A DNA stretch of 64,000 nucleotides from Lampris incognitus (lineage: Eukaryota; Chordata; Actinopteri; Lampriformes; Lampridae), in contig NC_079213.1 in assembly GCF_029633865.1 (NCBI RefSeq), forward strand, positions 98,813,845 to 98,877,844. Reading direction: 5' to 3'. The position numbers were made by a program, and so were the translations under genes. The notes beneath the pieces are model-generated. The model was not told where the DNA came from, made no database searches, and saw nothing but the letters and a program-made list of their open reading frames with translations. Positions 1-38,600 of the stretch are shown one piece after another; positions within the stretch are counted from its first letter, which is position 1; every line of letters starts with the position of its first letter.

Positions 1-25809
<25,809 letters not shown>

Positions 25810-26965
25810 GGAAAGGACAAGCCTTCTTCCCCTCCTTATCCCTCACTGGAACCCTGCACCATCACTTGCCACTGCCAAAGGGCTCCTCTCTTCCCCATAC
25901 TTTCCCCTCCTGGCCCTGAGTTCAAGTGTGTCCAAGACAGGATCCGGTTTTTAGATGAAGCAGTGCACTCTGGTTGAGATGGCCCACCGCTGGCCACATG
26001 GCATCAATACCGTATTATGCCTTACATCTCCCAACCCACTCCTAAAGTGACAGGCGATATCTTGCCAACAAAATGTCATTGAGAGTGAAGTCAGAGTGTT
26101 TGATTTTACAGTCTTCGACCAAATGTATTTAACTGTCCTTGGTTGATTTTATATTGGCATTTTCAGTCAGGATTTTTCACTGTGGGTATCATTAACCAGG
26201 GTGGAGATTAGTGTCTCTGCCACTGTCTTTGGAAACAGCAGATTGGGTTAACCAGACTGTAAAAACAGCATATGTCCAATGAATGTATGGACCAGCATTC
26301 GCTTTTTGAATAAGCTTAAAGAATTGCCAACAATTGTTTGTAAAAGTTATTGACATCTTACAAAGGTGAGGGATGTTTACAACTGACCAGCAGTTGAAGC
26401 AGAGAAACTGAAGGCTGAGTCCATGTATTCATTTTTCACTGACTTCAGTGGGCATTTACTTTTCAAAACTTAATGCTGAGAAGCCACCAGAGTGTTTGCT
26501 GTATGTTAAGATCTGTACTTGTACAGTAAAGCCCTTTGTTTATATAAATATGTAATGTTTTTCAAGAATACTTGAACAGGTTAAATCATTAAAATGAGTA
26601 AATGTACTGCACTTTCATATTTTCATTTTTCCCTTTTCTATTTGGTTGCCTTTGTCATTCACTAATATTATCAAGAATCAGTTTTGGTAGAGGGATTGTT
26701 AGAGAACAAGGCCGGTGCTGTAGTGCTCTAAAGTACTTATTCAACTCCTCCACATCTCCATTTTGTGTGTTCTTTGGTCTTGGTTAGAGGTGGAGTTGTC
26801 AGACTGCCGTCCAGGATCAAAGTATTGCTGTTAGTTTAATTATTACGTGAGTTTAATTTTTACATGGCAAAGACATGAATGCTCCACACCCATAAACTGT
26901 CATGATTTGCAGGTGTTATCAAGGTCTCAGTTTGTCTTTGAATAAAGCATTATTTTAAAAAAAAA
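25810..26965 (+). other. chaf1a: chaf1a 3' untranslated region
   Basis: About 1.15 kb without repeats, ending just after an AATAAA signal at 26941-26946. Confidence 0.7.
26941..26946 (+). terminator. chaf1a polyadenylation signal AATAAA
   Basis: Canonical hexamer 1.13 kb after the stop codon, followed by AT-rich sequence. First strong candidate before the convergent gene begins. Confidence 0.6.
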
Positions 26966-27034
26966 GTGTACTAGCATTAAAAGGTTTTTTAGTATATGGA
27001 ACTTTCTATGAATTATGTTGCAGTGGCTTTACTC

Positions 27035-27117
27035 CATCCATCCATCCATTATCCAAACCGCTTATCCTGCTCTCAGGGTCACGGGGATGCTGGAGCCTAT
27101 CCCAGCCGGGCTTTGTA
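27035..27117 (-). repeat. SINE B 3'-end fragment
   Basis: Matches the conserved 3' part of family B in reverse (ccatccatccattatccaaa, then ccgcttatcctgctctcagg, ctggagcctatcccagc). It lies in the short gap between the convergent 3' ends of chaf1a and ubxn6. Confidence 0.7.
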
Positions 27118-27204
27118 AATGTGAAGGCAAAAAAACAAAAATCAGCATGTTCCTTTACAGTTCATATGAGGCATAAAACTGACAAACCTTTTTTTAATTT
27201 TTTT

Positions 27205-29502
27205 AATATGCAATAGAATCTTTAATTACAGGCAGGTCAAAAAGCATTACAACACAATTGAGACTTCAACATATGGCGATCCACAGTTCTTCACTACTCA
27301 TTCTGAAGAACATGTTGCCAATAAACCATCTTACAGTAATCCTACAGGCAACCGCTAGGCAAGCTAAAGAACATCGATGAATGCAGAGTAGTTGGTGTCA
27401 TGGCTGAGGAGTCACGTTGCTGATGGTTGCAGCCGGCTTGGCCAGGCTTAGTATCCCCTCAAGTTGTACCATAGACTGTATGACAGACATTTAACTTCCA
27501 TTGTTACTTTCCAAACATAATGGGTGCGATTTTGCTTGACTCCGGGGACATTAGGGCCATTGGGTTTAGTGCATCAAACACTTGGGATGCATGTTAATTG
27601 CACTGAGGTAGGTTGTTGTCACACTTGCCGCCAACAAACGAGATGAACAGAATCTTAGCTCTTAGTCCCACCTCTAACATTTGATTAATGCTTTGCCCTC
27701 TCCACTGAGAAGTGCTAATACACCTGGCATGTATTCACTAACGTTTGATTTCTGAATGACACGGTGACACACCTACCCTATGTAGTTTGAAAAGAAATGC
27801 AACTTTGCGAACCACTACTCTTCAGAGGAAAAGGTTTAAGGATGCTGACAAAACGCTTAAAATTGTGTCCCAATTTTGACCGGTTTATTCCACTGATTTA
27901 ATTGGATCCAATAAGCTTGTCTGGTTCATTAATTCACCCTCATAGTGAAATATAAACTTTTGATTTCACAAAGTAGCGTGTTTGGTACTTACAACTACGA
28001 GACATGAAGCATAACTAAGACTCAAAAAAAAGTTACCATGCTGCCGGTTCTGCCAAAAAACATTAAGAAATGAGTTATTTGCATGTCTGCTTGCACACAA
28101 AAGCTAAAGAGGTTACATAAAGCTTCTGCAGAAAGCCTCCATAGTTAAATAATGTTTTTTTTTAATAGTATGGTCAATGTAATACTGTAGATCGTCAAAC
28201 TTTCTGCTACTGCTTCTATTTCCCATTCCATTCGAGGGCTCCAAACCTCTCGTGTTGAATATATTTTAGATGTTCGCTCCTCGAAAATACTTCTTAAAAC
28301 TGGAAAAATACAATAAAAACATTTCATTTTTAAATAAAATAGCTTCATTGTTACCTTGTCTGGACTTGCCTAAAATATATACAATGGAAAAACTTACACC
28401 CAGCACAATTGCTCTAGTCATTAATTTGCAATTGAATATTCCCAATTCTCAATAATTCTTTTAATTAAGTTGTGTTGAAATGGTCCCACCTTAATGCCAA
28501 ACAGCAGGCAACAATTGTTTGACAGACTGATGGGTAGTTATTATTCTTTTGTTTTTGTTCATATCAACGACTGACATGCAGATTGTAATCATGCAAACTC
28601 AGAAACTGCAGAGGTTTTGCACAATCCCAGAGGGTACAAGTCCACTGCCAAGCAGAGGATTTCCTGGCAGATAGGAGCTCTTGTTTACAGTCAAGACTTT
28701 CATCACGCCAAATCAGAACAGACATGATGAGATGCTGGCTTTTCCCCCAGGGAATGCCCATTCAAACCTCAAACCCCTCAGTATATTCAAACTATAGGCA
28801 CGATCTTCAAAATACGAGACTAGGTGCCTAAATTGAACTTAAAAGTCCCAACAAAGTTTGCTCTGCCAAGATGACACGACAAGTCAATCTGCTTACCTTA
28901 TTTGCCTCCAACACTCAATAATCCTACTTCTCACTAACTGTAAATCAATAAGTGCATGACACTTTTTTAACCCGACAGTTGTGTGAGCAAGATGTATTAT
29001 TTAGCTGCAAAAATGGCAAAAGCAATGACAGTTAAAAAAAAAAAATCTTCACTACAAATGACTGACTGATCACCTGCAGGCTAGGGAAGATTGGAGTGCC
29101 TCTATCCAGTCAGTTTATTATACAGCAAGTACATTTTGGATGCAGTTATAAAAACAAAAACGTAGTGTTTAATTAATCAACCTTTGCAAAAAGTGCTTCC
29201 TTTGACTAGTGTGCATTTCCACTGTGGAGACAGAGGATAAGTTAAAATGAGATTACCACTGAGGCAAATTTGTAATTTGTGATATACAAATAAAATCGAC
29301 TTAACCTGACTTGGAAAGGAGTAGGGGCTGTGCTGGTGAACTTGCCCCTGTCTGTTTTGAAATATCACAGCTAACGACTCCAAGAAACGTCTTTTTTGGG
29401 GGGGGGGGGGGATGAGATCCCTCACCCGTGGCAAAGGGCACCTCGACCCCGACGGTGCTAGCAGGAGGGTAGCAGAGGGACACCTGGGGAAAGTGGTTCT
29501 AC
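27205..29502 (-). other. ubxn6: ubxn6 3' untranslated region
   Basis: About 2.3 kb downstream of the ubxn6 stop, unusually free of transposons compared with the introns. A minus-strand ATTAAA lies at 27221-27226. Shorter ends are possible because other AATAAA-like hexamers occur in this stretch. Confidence 0.5.
27221..27226 (-). terminator. Candidate ubxn6 polyadenylation signal ATTAAA
   Basis: Common variant hexamer on the minus strand (tttaat on plus), about 275 bp from the chaf1a signal on the opposite strand. Confidence 0.35.
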
Positions 29503-29628
29503 TCAGCTAAGGGTCCGAATGGTCTCCAGCAGCTCTGGCTTAAGGAGGGTAGGGCTTTTGCCACCAGCGGCTGCAATGTCTGCCTGCACTGCCGCATCCC
29601 AGGAAAATGTGAGCAGAGCTGCAGGGAC
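29503..29628 (-). CDS. ubxn6: ubxn6 exon 11 (terminal)
   Basis: Encodes VPAALLTFSWDAAVQADIAA to LLKPELLETIRTLS and TGA. Closes the UBX fold (LLTFSWD) and gives the conserved C-terminal helix. Confidence 0.95.
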   Translation of the reverse strand, partial: VPAALLTFSWDAAVQADIAAAGGKSPTLLKPELLETIRTLS

Positions 29629-32600
29629 CTAAAGAGAGAAACAGAACTTAGAACTCCATACTTGAGTATCTGAATCCCATTTACTGTTGTAAGATAAGCT
29701 GTCTGGCATTGCCTTACTACTTTGTTTACAACTATTAGGGGCATTAATCACCAAATTACAACAGCCAACTATATGCTGTGGATATTCACACATCCCACAG
29801 AAGCCAATTCCAAAAACCTGAATACTATTAAGATAAATAAAGAAATTACACTTGTATTGACTTTTCAGTTACAAATTACAAATACAAACAAAAAATAGTC
29901 TAAAGCAAAAGGTACAAAGGAATAGAATTAGCAAATAAATCAGGAATGAGCAAATACCAACCTCAATAACAAATGTCTGCCAAAATAAAAGGTTCTAAAG
30001 AATTAATTTGAAAAATTGCACGTTGTGTCATATTTTGTTGTGGGGGGGGCGATCCCTGTATTAATCCAATTTCATTAGTGGACTGGCTTCAACTCACCAA
30101 GTTACATTCTGCAAGCGCTACTTCTTCTGAGTCTTGAAGTTTTTGTCCGCCAGGAGCAATGAGCTCAAAGGGCTGCCACCCATCCTCCAGGGATTCCCGT
30201 ACAAACTGGAACAGCACAGGTAGCCGGTCCCATGCATAAAAAGTTCCTGGGGGTCACAGACAAGAGTTCATTCATTGAGTTCCATTTCCACCCAGGTTTT
30301 CATCAAAAGCCATGTTGTCCCATGCAATGGATTAGATGAATCAGACACCAAGAGAGATTTTACTTTGTTTATGGTCTGACTGGGTTAAAAAACAAGTCAA
30401 CTCTGACCTTGCAGCAGGTTTTCATCAGGCAGCCGGATTCTTAGTAAAGTGTAGTTGTATTTCCTCCTCTCTCTCTGCTCTTCCTTCTCCCTCATGGCCT
30501 TAGTACGCAGCATGGCGTTTTTCTCCACTATCTCACTCCTACCAAATTCACACACAAGACATGCCAATTACTCTGGTGCCAGGTTTTCTAAAACTTTATT
30601 TCCTGTAAAAGCAGAAAAAACACTAACAGGCTTTGCCAAGATTAGACCTCACTCTCAAAGCTGTTCCACACAATTCAGAGACCTAAATGATGGGCTGTCT
30701 CACAATGCCAATTTCAACTGGCATCGCGTTTACGTGGTGCAAGCTATATTACAGTTTTTTTCCTCTTCAAATGTGTCTGCTTTATGGTGGTCACTACAAT
30801 TCAAGTTAAAACATCAATTTATGACAAGTCTGCAACCTTTGCTGCTGCTGCTTCTTGAGTTCCTCTGCAGTCAGGTTGTAGAACTCAGGCGGAAGCTCAA
30901 AGCGTATGGCGTTGGGAGAGGGTCTGAAGGCCTGGGGCTGTCTGTCCAGCTGAGCTCTGACAGGCTCTCCTCTCTGGAGACGATCCCTCCGCTCCTTCAT
31001 CAGCTCCAAGGCGTCTTCATTCTGCTCGGGCAACAACAGGAACTCCTCTTCCGTCTCTGATTCCCAGCAAAGACACATGGAGTGAGCAGGAGTTATCATG
31101 TACCCAAGATACAACAAGGTTCCTACGTAAAATCTTAAATTAGATTTCTACATAAATCAGTCTACTTCTAATGTGGACAGAGAAATCAACCCGAGCAAGC
31201 ATGACTGTTGTCACACACATCTTGGTGAATTTACCTTGTCCCTCAACAGGAAACACGATGCTCACAAATCCCAAGGCCTGCAAGAACTCTCTGCTCCCCT
31301 CCACACATCGCATTTTCTCCTGAGGGAGGAGGAAGAAAAGGGAATCACCCCACTGAGCAATAGACCCCATTTCAATGTGGCAGCTACATGTTAGCGTTCA
31401 CCTACCCCAGTCTATATATGGTTGAATGCAGTCAACTTTAGACCAAACTGTTTAATTAACTATTACATAATTATATGTCTGCGTGGGTTTCCTCTGGGTG
31501 CACCAGTTTCCTCCCACAGTCCAAAGACATGTAGGTCAGGTGAATCAGCCATACTAAATTGTCCCTGGGTGTGAATGTGTTGGCCCTGTGATGGACTGGC
31601 AGTCTGTCCAGGGTGTCTTTCCGCCTGCCGCCCAATGACTGCTGGGATAGGCTCCAACATCCCGTGACCCTAAGTAGGATAAACGGCTTGGATAATGGAT
31701 GGATGGATAATTATGTCACCCAAACAACTTCAACTGTCTAAGATGCACAACGCAAGTCCATATATTGTGCAAGAACACTTTTAATTGCTTTTGTTTTAGT
31801 AGTGGCTATTGAGGTTGAGTCACACACCTCTACAAAACTTTCACTTTTCAAGCTGCTGTTGAAAGTTCCAACAGTGTAAGCCTACTAGATGTGATGTTGA
31901 AAAGTCAAAGTTTAGTAGACATTGGGGGGGACAGCTCAGGTTCCCGGACCACATTATGACAACTTCATTGAGGCCAGACGTAGTGCTATCATCAGCCTTT
32001 TCAAAACAGGTGCTCCTTATAGAGCTGACGGTTCCCTGGGAGGACCGGATGGAGGAGGCAAATGAGCAGAAGCGGTCCAAGTACCAGGAGCTGGTGGATC
32101 AGTGCTGGAGGAGAGGCTGGAAGGCGTGTTGTGAGCCCATTTAAGTAGAGGTTTTGCTGGCCGCTCATTGTGCAAGGTCTACACTCTACTTGGCATCACT
32201 GGGGCTGCTAAAAGGAAAGCCATCAAGTCTTCCATGGAGGCTACAGAGAAGGCCTCCAGATGGCTTTGGATCAGAAGGAGTGATCTGTGGGCCAATGCTG
32301 CTGGGACAGAAGCCAGGGCCTGATCAATCCTGGCCGGGTCGCCTGAGAGAGAGTGTATGAATGTGAAAGACCCGCAACATCTGAGGACCTCAAGAAACAT
32401 CACTGATGATGTGTCCCAGTGCATCCTAGGATGTATCTTCGAGTCAGTTACAGCTCAACTTAAATAGCCACTACTAAAACAAAAGCAATTACAAGTGTTC
32501 TTGTACATTATATGGACTTGCACTGAATAATAATTATATAATAGTTAATTCAACAGTTTAGTCTAAAAGTGGGCTACATTGAACCAGAATATTCTGAGCT

Positions 32601-35600
32601 ACATGACAGCTAACGGATAGCTCAGTGGGCTAACTGAACCAGTCATGTAAAAAGGTCTTTCCATATTTCATTTCCTCATCAGGATTTCATAATATCTCTA
32701 AAAATGGCACAATGACATACAACAATTTTCTCTATTATAATAGACAGAAGATTTTCCTAAATACAACTGCATGCTAGAAAATTAATGAAGAAGATGCAAT
32801 CCTTATCAAAATCCTGGAATAAATATGCACTGACATTAATCAGGCACTAAAGATTAGAAATGTAAGCTTAAAACAGCCACACCTGGAACACCTTGTTACT
32901 CAGTTTAATCTTCCTGTATTTCTCCTCTGTGGGATTCTTGCATATATTTTCGACATACCTGTGGAAATATAATGGGGAAGTGTCGCTTTTAAAATCTAAA
33001 AATAATAAAAAGGTGTTGGTTTTGAACTTTAACACTGTAAATTCCACTCCATCTTTCCATGAGTTTTGCTTCATATTTGAGCTTTAAAAGCCTGATTTAA
33101 TTTTTAAGTTATTTTAAAGCAAATACAAATACAAACAATTTTTTGCTTGATAATCTGCTCTTTAGCAGTGGTCCCTGTCCTCTAGTGCACTATTCAAAGC
33201 ATGAATGACTACCACAAGCCAACAACTGGGTATGCGCCATTGAAACTCATTTCACACATACTTACGATTACTCAGATACCATTAGAATAATAGTGTGATG
33301 AGGATGATGACTACTTTCATCAGCTGATGAATAATTATGGGTGTTGCAACTGTATAAGTTGCACACCATCATACAACAGCATGATAAAGATAAATATTAC
33401 AACTACTTTTGGCTGCGCCCGTTAGGGGTCGCCACAGCGGATCATTCGTTTCCATCGCTTCCTGTCCTCTGCATCTTCCTCTTGTCACACCAGCCACCTG
33501 CATCTCCTCCCTCACCACATCCATAAACCTCCTCTTTGGTCTTCCTCTTCCCTGGCAGCTCCATCGTCAGCATTCTTCCCTCAACATACCCAGCATCTCC
33601 TCCGCACATGTCCAAATCATCTCAATCTTGCCTCTCTTGCTTTGTCTCCAACCGTCCAACCTGAGCGGTCCCTTTAAAATATTTGTTCCTAATCCTGTCC
33701 TTCGTCACTCCCAATGAAAATCTTAGCATCTTCCACTCTGCCACCTCCAGCTCTGCCTCCTGTCTTTTCATCAGTGCCACTGTCTCCAAACCATATAACA
33801 TAGCTGGTCTCACTACCATCTTGTAAACCTTCCCTTTAACTCTTGCTGGTACCCTTCTGTCACAAATAACTCCTGACACTCTTCTCCACCCACTCCACCC
33901 TGCATGCACTCTCTTCTTCACCTCTCTTCCACACTCCCCGTTACGCTGAACAGTTGACCCCTAGTATTTAAACTCATCTACCTTCATCACCTCTACTTCT
34001 TGCATCCTCACCATTCCACTGTCCTCCCTCTCGTTCACACATATGCATTCTGTCTTGCTCCTACTCACTTTCATTCCTCTTTTCTCCAGTGCATACCTCC
34101 AGGCTCTCCTCAACCTGCACCCTATTCTCACGACAGCTCACAGCGTCTTCAGCGAACATCATCGTCCACGGAGACTCCTGCCTGATCTTGTCCGTCAACC
34201 TGTCCATCACCATTGCAAACAAGAAAGGGCTCAGAGTTGATCCTTGATGTAATCCCACCTCCACCTTGAACCCATCCATCATTCCAACTGCACACCTCAC
34301 TACTATCACACTGCCCTCATACATATCCTGCACCACTCCTACATACTTCTCTGCAACTCCCGACTTCATCATACAATACCACACCTCTCTCCGCACCCTG
34401 CCATATGCTTTCTCTAAATCCACAAAGACACAATGTAACTCTTTCTGGCCTTCTCTATACTTCTCAATCAACATTCTCAAAGCAAACACCGCATCTGTAG
34501 TGCTCTTTCGTGGCATGAAACCATACTGCTGCTCGCTAATCATCACCTCTCCTATTAATCTAGCTTCTATTACTCTTTCTCATATCTTCATGCTGTGGCT
34601 GATCAACTTTATACCTCTGTAGTTACTACAGCTCTGCATATCACCCTTATTCTTGAAAATCGGTACCAGTATGCTTCCTCTCTCCACTCTTCAAGCATCC
34701 TCTCACTTTCCAAGATTGTGTTGAACAACCTAGTTAAAAACCCCACTGCCATCTCTCCTAAACACCTCCATACCTCCACAGGTATGTCATCTGGACCAAA
34801 CGCCTTTCCACTCTTCATCCTCTTCATAGCTGCCCCCACTTCCTCCTTGCTATTCCACCGCACTTCCTGATTCACTATCCCCACATCATCCAACCTTCCC
34901 CTCTCTCTGATTTTCTTCATTCATCAGCCCCTCAAAGTACTCTTTCCACCTTCTCAACACACTCTCCTCACTTGTCAGCACATTTCCATCTCTATCCTTC
35001 ATCACCCTAACCTGCTGCAGATCCTTCCCAGCTTGGTTCCTCTGTCTAGCCAATCGGTACAAGTTCTTTTCTCCTTCCTTAGTGTCTAACCTCTTGTACA
35101 ACTCACCATACACTTTTTCCTTTGCCTTCACCACCTCGCTCTTCGCTTTACATCACATGATGATAAAGATAATACGGGATAAAATAGAAAACTGCAGCAG
35201 CACTAATCTTTTCATCACACACCCATCACGCCTGGGAAGAAAACACAATGTCAGGTGGCAATAGGAATAGGACTAAGGACAACTGCAAAGCCAGACTTGG
35301 CTCAAAAAAAGTCACGTGTGCTGTGTCAATGCATGAGGAGAGATATGTGTATTAAAGTGGATTCCAAGAATTTCACACTACATTCGTAATGACTGACGAA
35401 AAAAAACTTGTATTTTAGCGCTTATGTTTTGGAGATTAAACTTTATTACCATTTATCATTTAGATACTCATTAGGCTTCATACGTGTGGCATGTGCAGTC
35501 AGATATTGTTGTGGCTGGTGATATGAGATATGGCAACACAGTGTTGCTTGGCTGTGCAAGTTTCACTTGTCTGACTTTTCTAATGTTAAAGACACCACTA

Positions 35601-38600
35601 CGTGTGTCTGGGTTATAATCCCTATTCACCATTTGCAGAATGATGACTGACACAATTATCACTTCTTAGCAACATCAACACTTGGGCTGACATACTGACA
35701 TTGGGCTCTAACAACCTAAAATGAGCAAAAGAGTAGCTTTTAGCTAACATACTATAATTCTAGACTAGATTAGTTCTTAGAGATAGCTAAAGCTGAAGAA
35801 AATTGTAAAAAGGAGTTGCTGGGAAAATACACAAAAGTATTTACAAAACTAGCTACCCTAAGTGATCAACTGCTTCTTATGGTAATTGGCAGGGGTCGGT
35901 AGTGAGCAGAGTTCATTTTAATAGTTTGTTGGACATAACAGTAATTAAAGAAGATGGGATTTACAGAAATTTTGCAAACAGTTAATTTCAATGGCAGGTT
36001 TAGGATTAGGTAAACTTTCAAGGATCATCATCATACTCTTCCTCCTTCCCCTTCAGTCTTACTTGCTTATGATGTCCACAGCAGCTTTGACCTTCTCTCG
36101 GTCCTTATTGAAGGTGTGCATCATCATAACAGAGGCCTCCACTGCATCCTCCTCAAACCGCTGACAGGAACATCAACACATTTTATTTCATATCATGATT
36201 AAAATGGCATGGCACATTACTGAATGGTTATAACTTGCAGACAAAATCTAATTTCAGCTAAAATTAGATAATGCAACAATATCTTTGCCATCTTTCCTAC
36301 CATGAAAATTGCCTCTTTGATGTGTGCTTCCCTCTCACTCTTTGTTAATGTAGCTCCAGTTAGTGGACAGGTGAAATAAACACCTGACACTGAGAGACAG
36401 GTTGGGTCCTTCACTGGTACTTGGAATCCCTAGGGAAAGGAAAAAAAAAGAAGAAAAAAAGGTTGACCAATATTGTTAGTCTGAACACTTTCTTTGCTGC
36501 ACAGTCTATGTAGTGTAATATATCAGTCAGGAGCTGGGACACTCAATGGTCTATTTCCAGAGCAACCACAATGATAAAGCAGTTTAACCTTTCTATGATG
36601 TCATTTACTAGTAAGCACATAATTTTTGAAACAATGGGTGTTTTATCCCTAAAACCCCTCTAACCCACCACCCAACTGCTATAACTGTAAACAGCAACCT
36701 AGTATTCTATACTATAACTCAAGCAAACAAGTACTTTCCTAGCCAATTTCAGATATAAAAATGTAATGCACTTTACACAAAAGCAACCTTAAGGAGAATG
36801 TGGAGGAAAGCATCTGGCAATAAATACCTTCAGAGTGCAAATGCATGTGTGCATATTGGGTGGGTGAATTCAAACCCACCGTAAGGTTTGGGTCAAGTTG
36901 AGGGCCAGCTGAATATGAACCCTGCATATCTAAAATTTGAAAATGGCACTTTTTGTCCAGATTATCGTTAACAACTCAATGTTCACATGGATTGTCTGCT
37001 AAATGCAAATGGAATTTTTCATAGCAAGGCGGAACGGTTCTGACATAGAAGAAAACCATTCCAATGGCATTTCTATTATCTTACGGATTAGCATGGAATG
37101 GTTCCAAACCATGCTCATTTCTGAATTTTTGGCACCCTTTTTTTTTTACATTTATTTCTGATTTTTCCCTTTTTTCCTCCCAATTTAGTGACCAATCGAT
37201 CCCTATTTTAGTTCAAACACCACCCTCGTACTGTGTGCGTTCGCCAACTGCATCTCTCCGGCCAGCAGTCTCAAAGGAGACGCCTCGCCACTTTCGTGAC
37301 AAGGCGACTCCAGGCCGAACCACTGCTTTTTCCGACACACACAGAGACGCATTCATGAGATGAACACAAGCTGACTCTGCCCCCCTCCCGAAGACAGCGG
37401 TGCCAATTATTGCTGCTTCATCGAGTCCGGCCATAGTCGGATCTGACGAGACTGGGGCGCGAACCCCGGTCCCCAGTGGGCAACTGCATCGATGCAAAGC
37501 CGATGCTTAGACCGCTACACCACCGCGGACCTGGCACCCTTTGATAACTGTATTCAACATGGCCAAATTGTGCCAATGGGAGGGCTTAATCAAGTCGGTA
37601 TTCAATGATTTGTTTCAGTCACATTCACGTCACATCCAATGATGCTACATCTGATTTGTGCTGACAGCCTATGGCGTCATCATTAAATTCTGCACTGATC
37701 CTACAGCACATGTGAAATCGCAGGGAGCATGCATTGGTCTTTTTCGATCAGAAAACAAAATGAAAATGTCAGAATAAGTGTTGTGGTCAGTGGAGGAGAT
37801 GAGTCGAAATGTTGCACGGCATGTGAAATATGCATGTAAATAATGCACAGCATCATTTTTTGTAGTCAAAGTGGTTGTGTTTATTCTGTGGGGCTTCGTA
37901 GTCCTGACTGATTCGTCACTGACATGGCAGTGCACACAGAGACATCATTAAGGCCTCAGACTGATAATGGGGGGGAAAAAAGGGTATAAGTGGGTTGTCT
38001 GCAGTGCCTTTACCTGCTTGGATAACCTGTTGCAACTTACCTCTGCCACAGTGGCCTTTTCCTTTTCAGCCAATGCAGCAGCCTCTGCTTCAAGCTCTCT
38101 TTTCACTACAAAGGCAATATGAGAGGGAAAAAAAAAGACATTCAGAAAATCAATTTATTTTATTTTCAAGGTAACCTGGACTATCTAGTCTTAAGTGAGC
38201 AGAGAAACATTAAAAGAACAAAAATGCAAACAACACCGACATGGCTCATTGAAAACAAGAAAAGCATAAAATCTCAGCTTTTGTAGCAGAATGGTGCACA
38301 AAAGTATCTGACGTCCAGATGTGCAATTTGCCGTTAAGCATTTTGAACCTCTCTATCATGACATGGCTGTTCCTCCTTGACCACAAAACATCCTTAGCGC
38401 TACGTTTGGCAATTCAGCAAATGAAGCATGCGTGTTTAGCCAATAAACAATGCCCCCTTTGACCTGCCAAGTGAGGGGGATTTCACTTTAGAATAAATAT
38501 GCCCACGAAGCATGTGATCAACAGCAGCATTACTGGACATGTTACCCTTGTTCCTGATGGCGTCCTGTGAAGTTTGGACCTTCGGGCGTTGCTTCTGTTC

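Noticed and set aside
31956-32360. Frame with LIELTVPWED as a host exon
   Set aside because: It lies between inverted-repeat arms, is frameshifted downstream, and does not match ubxn6 exons in strand or phase.
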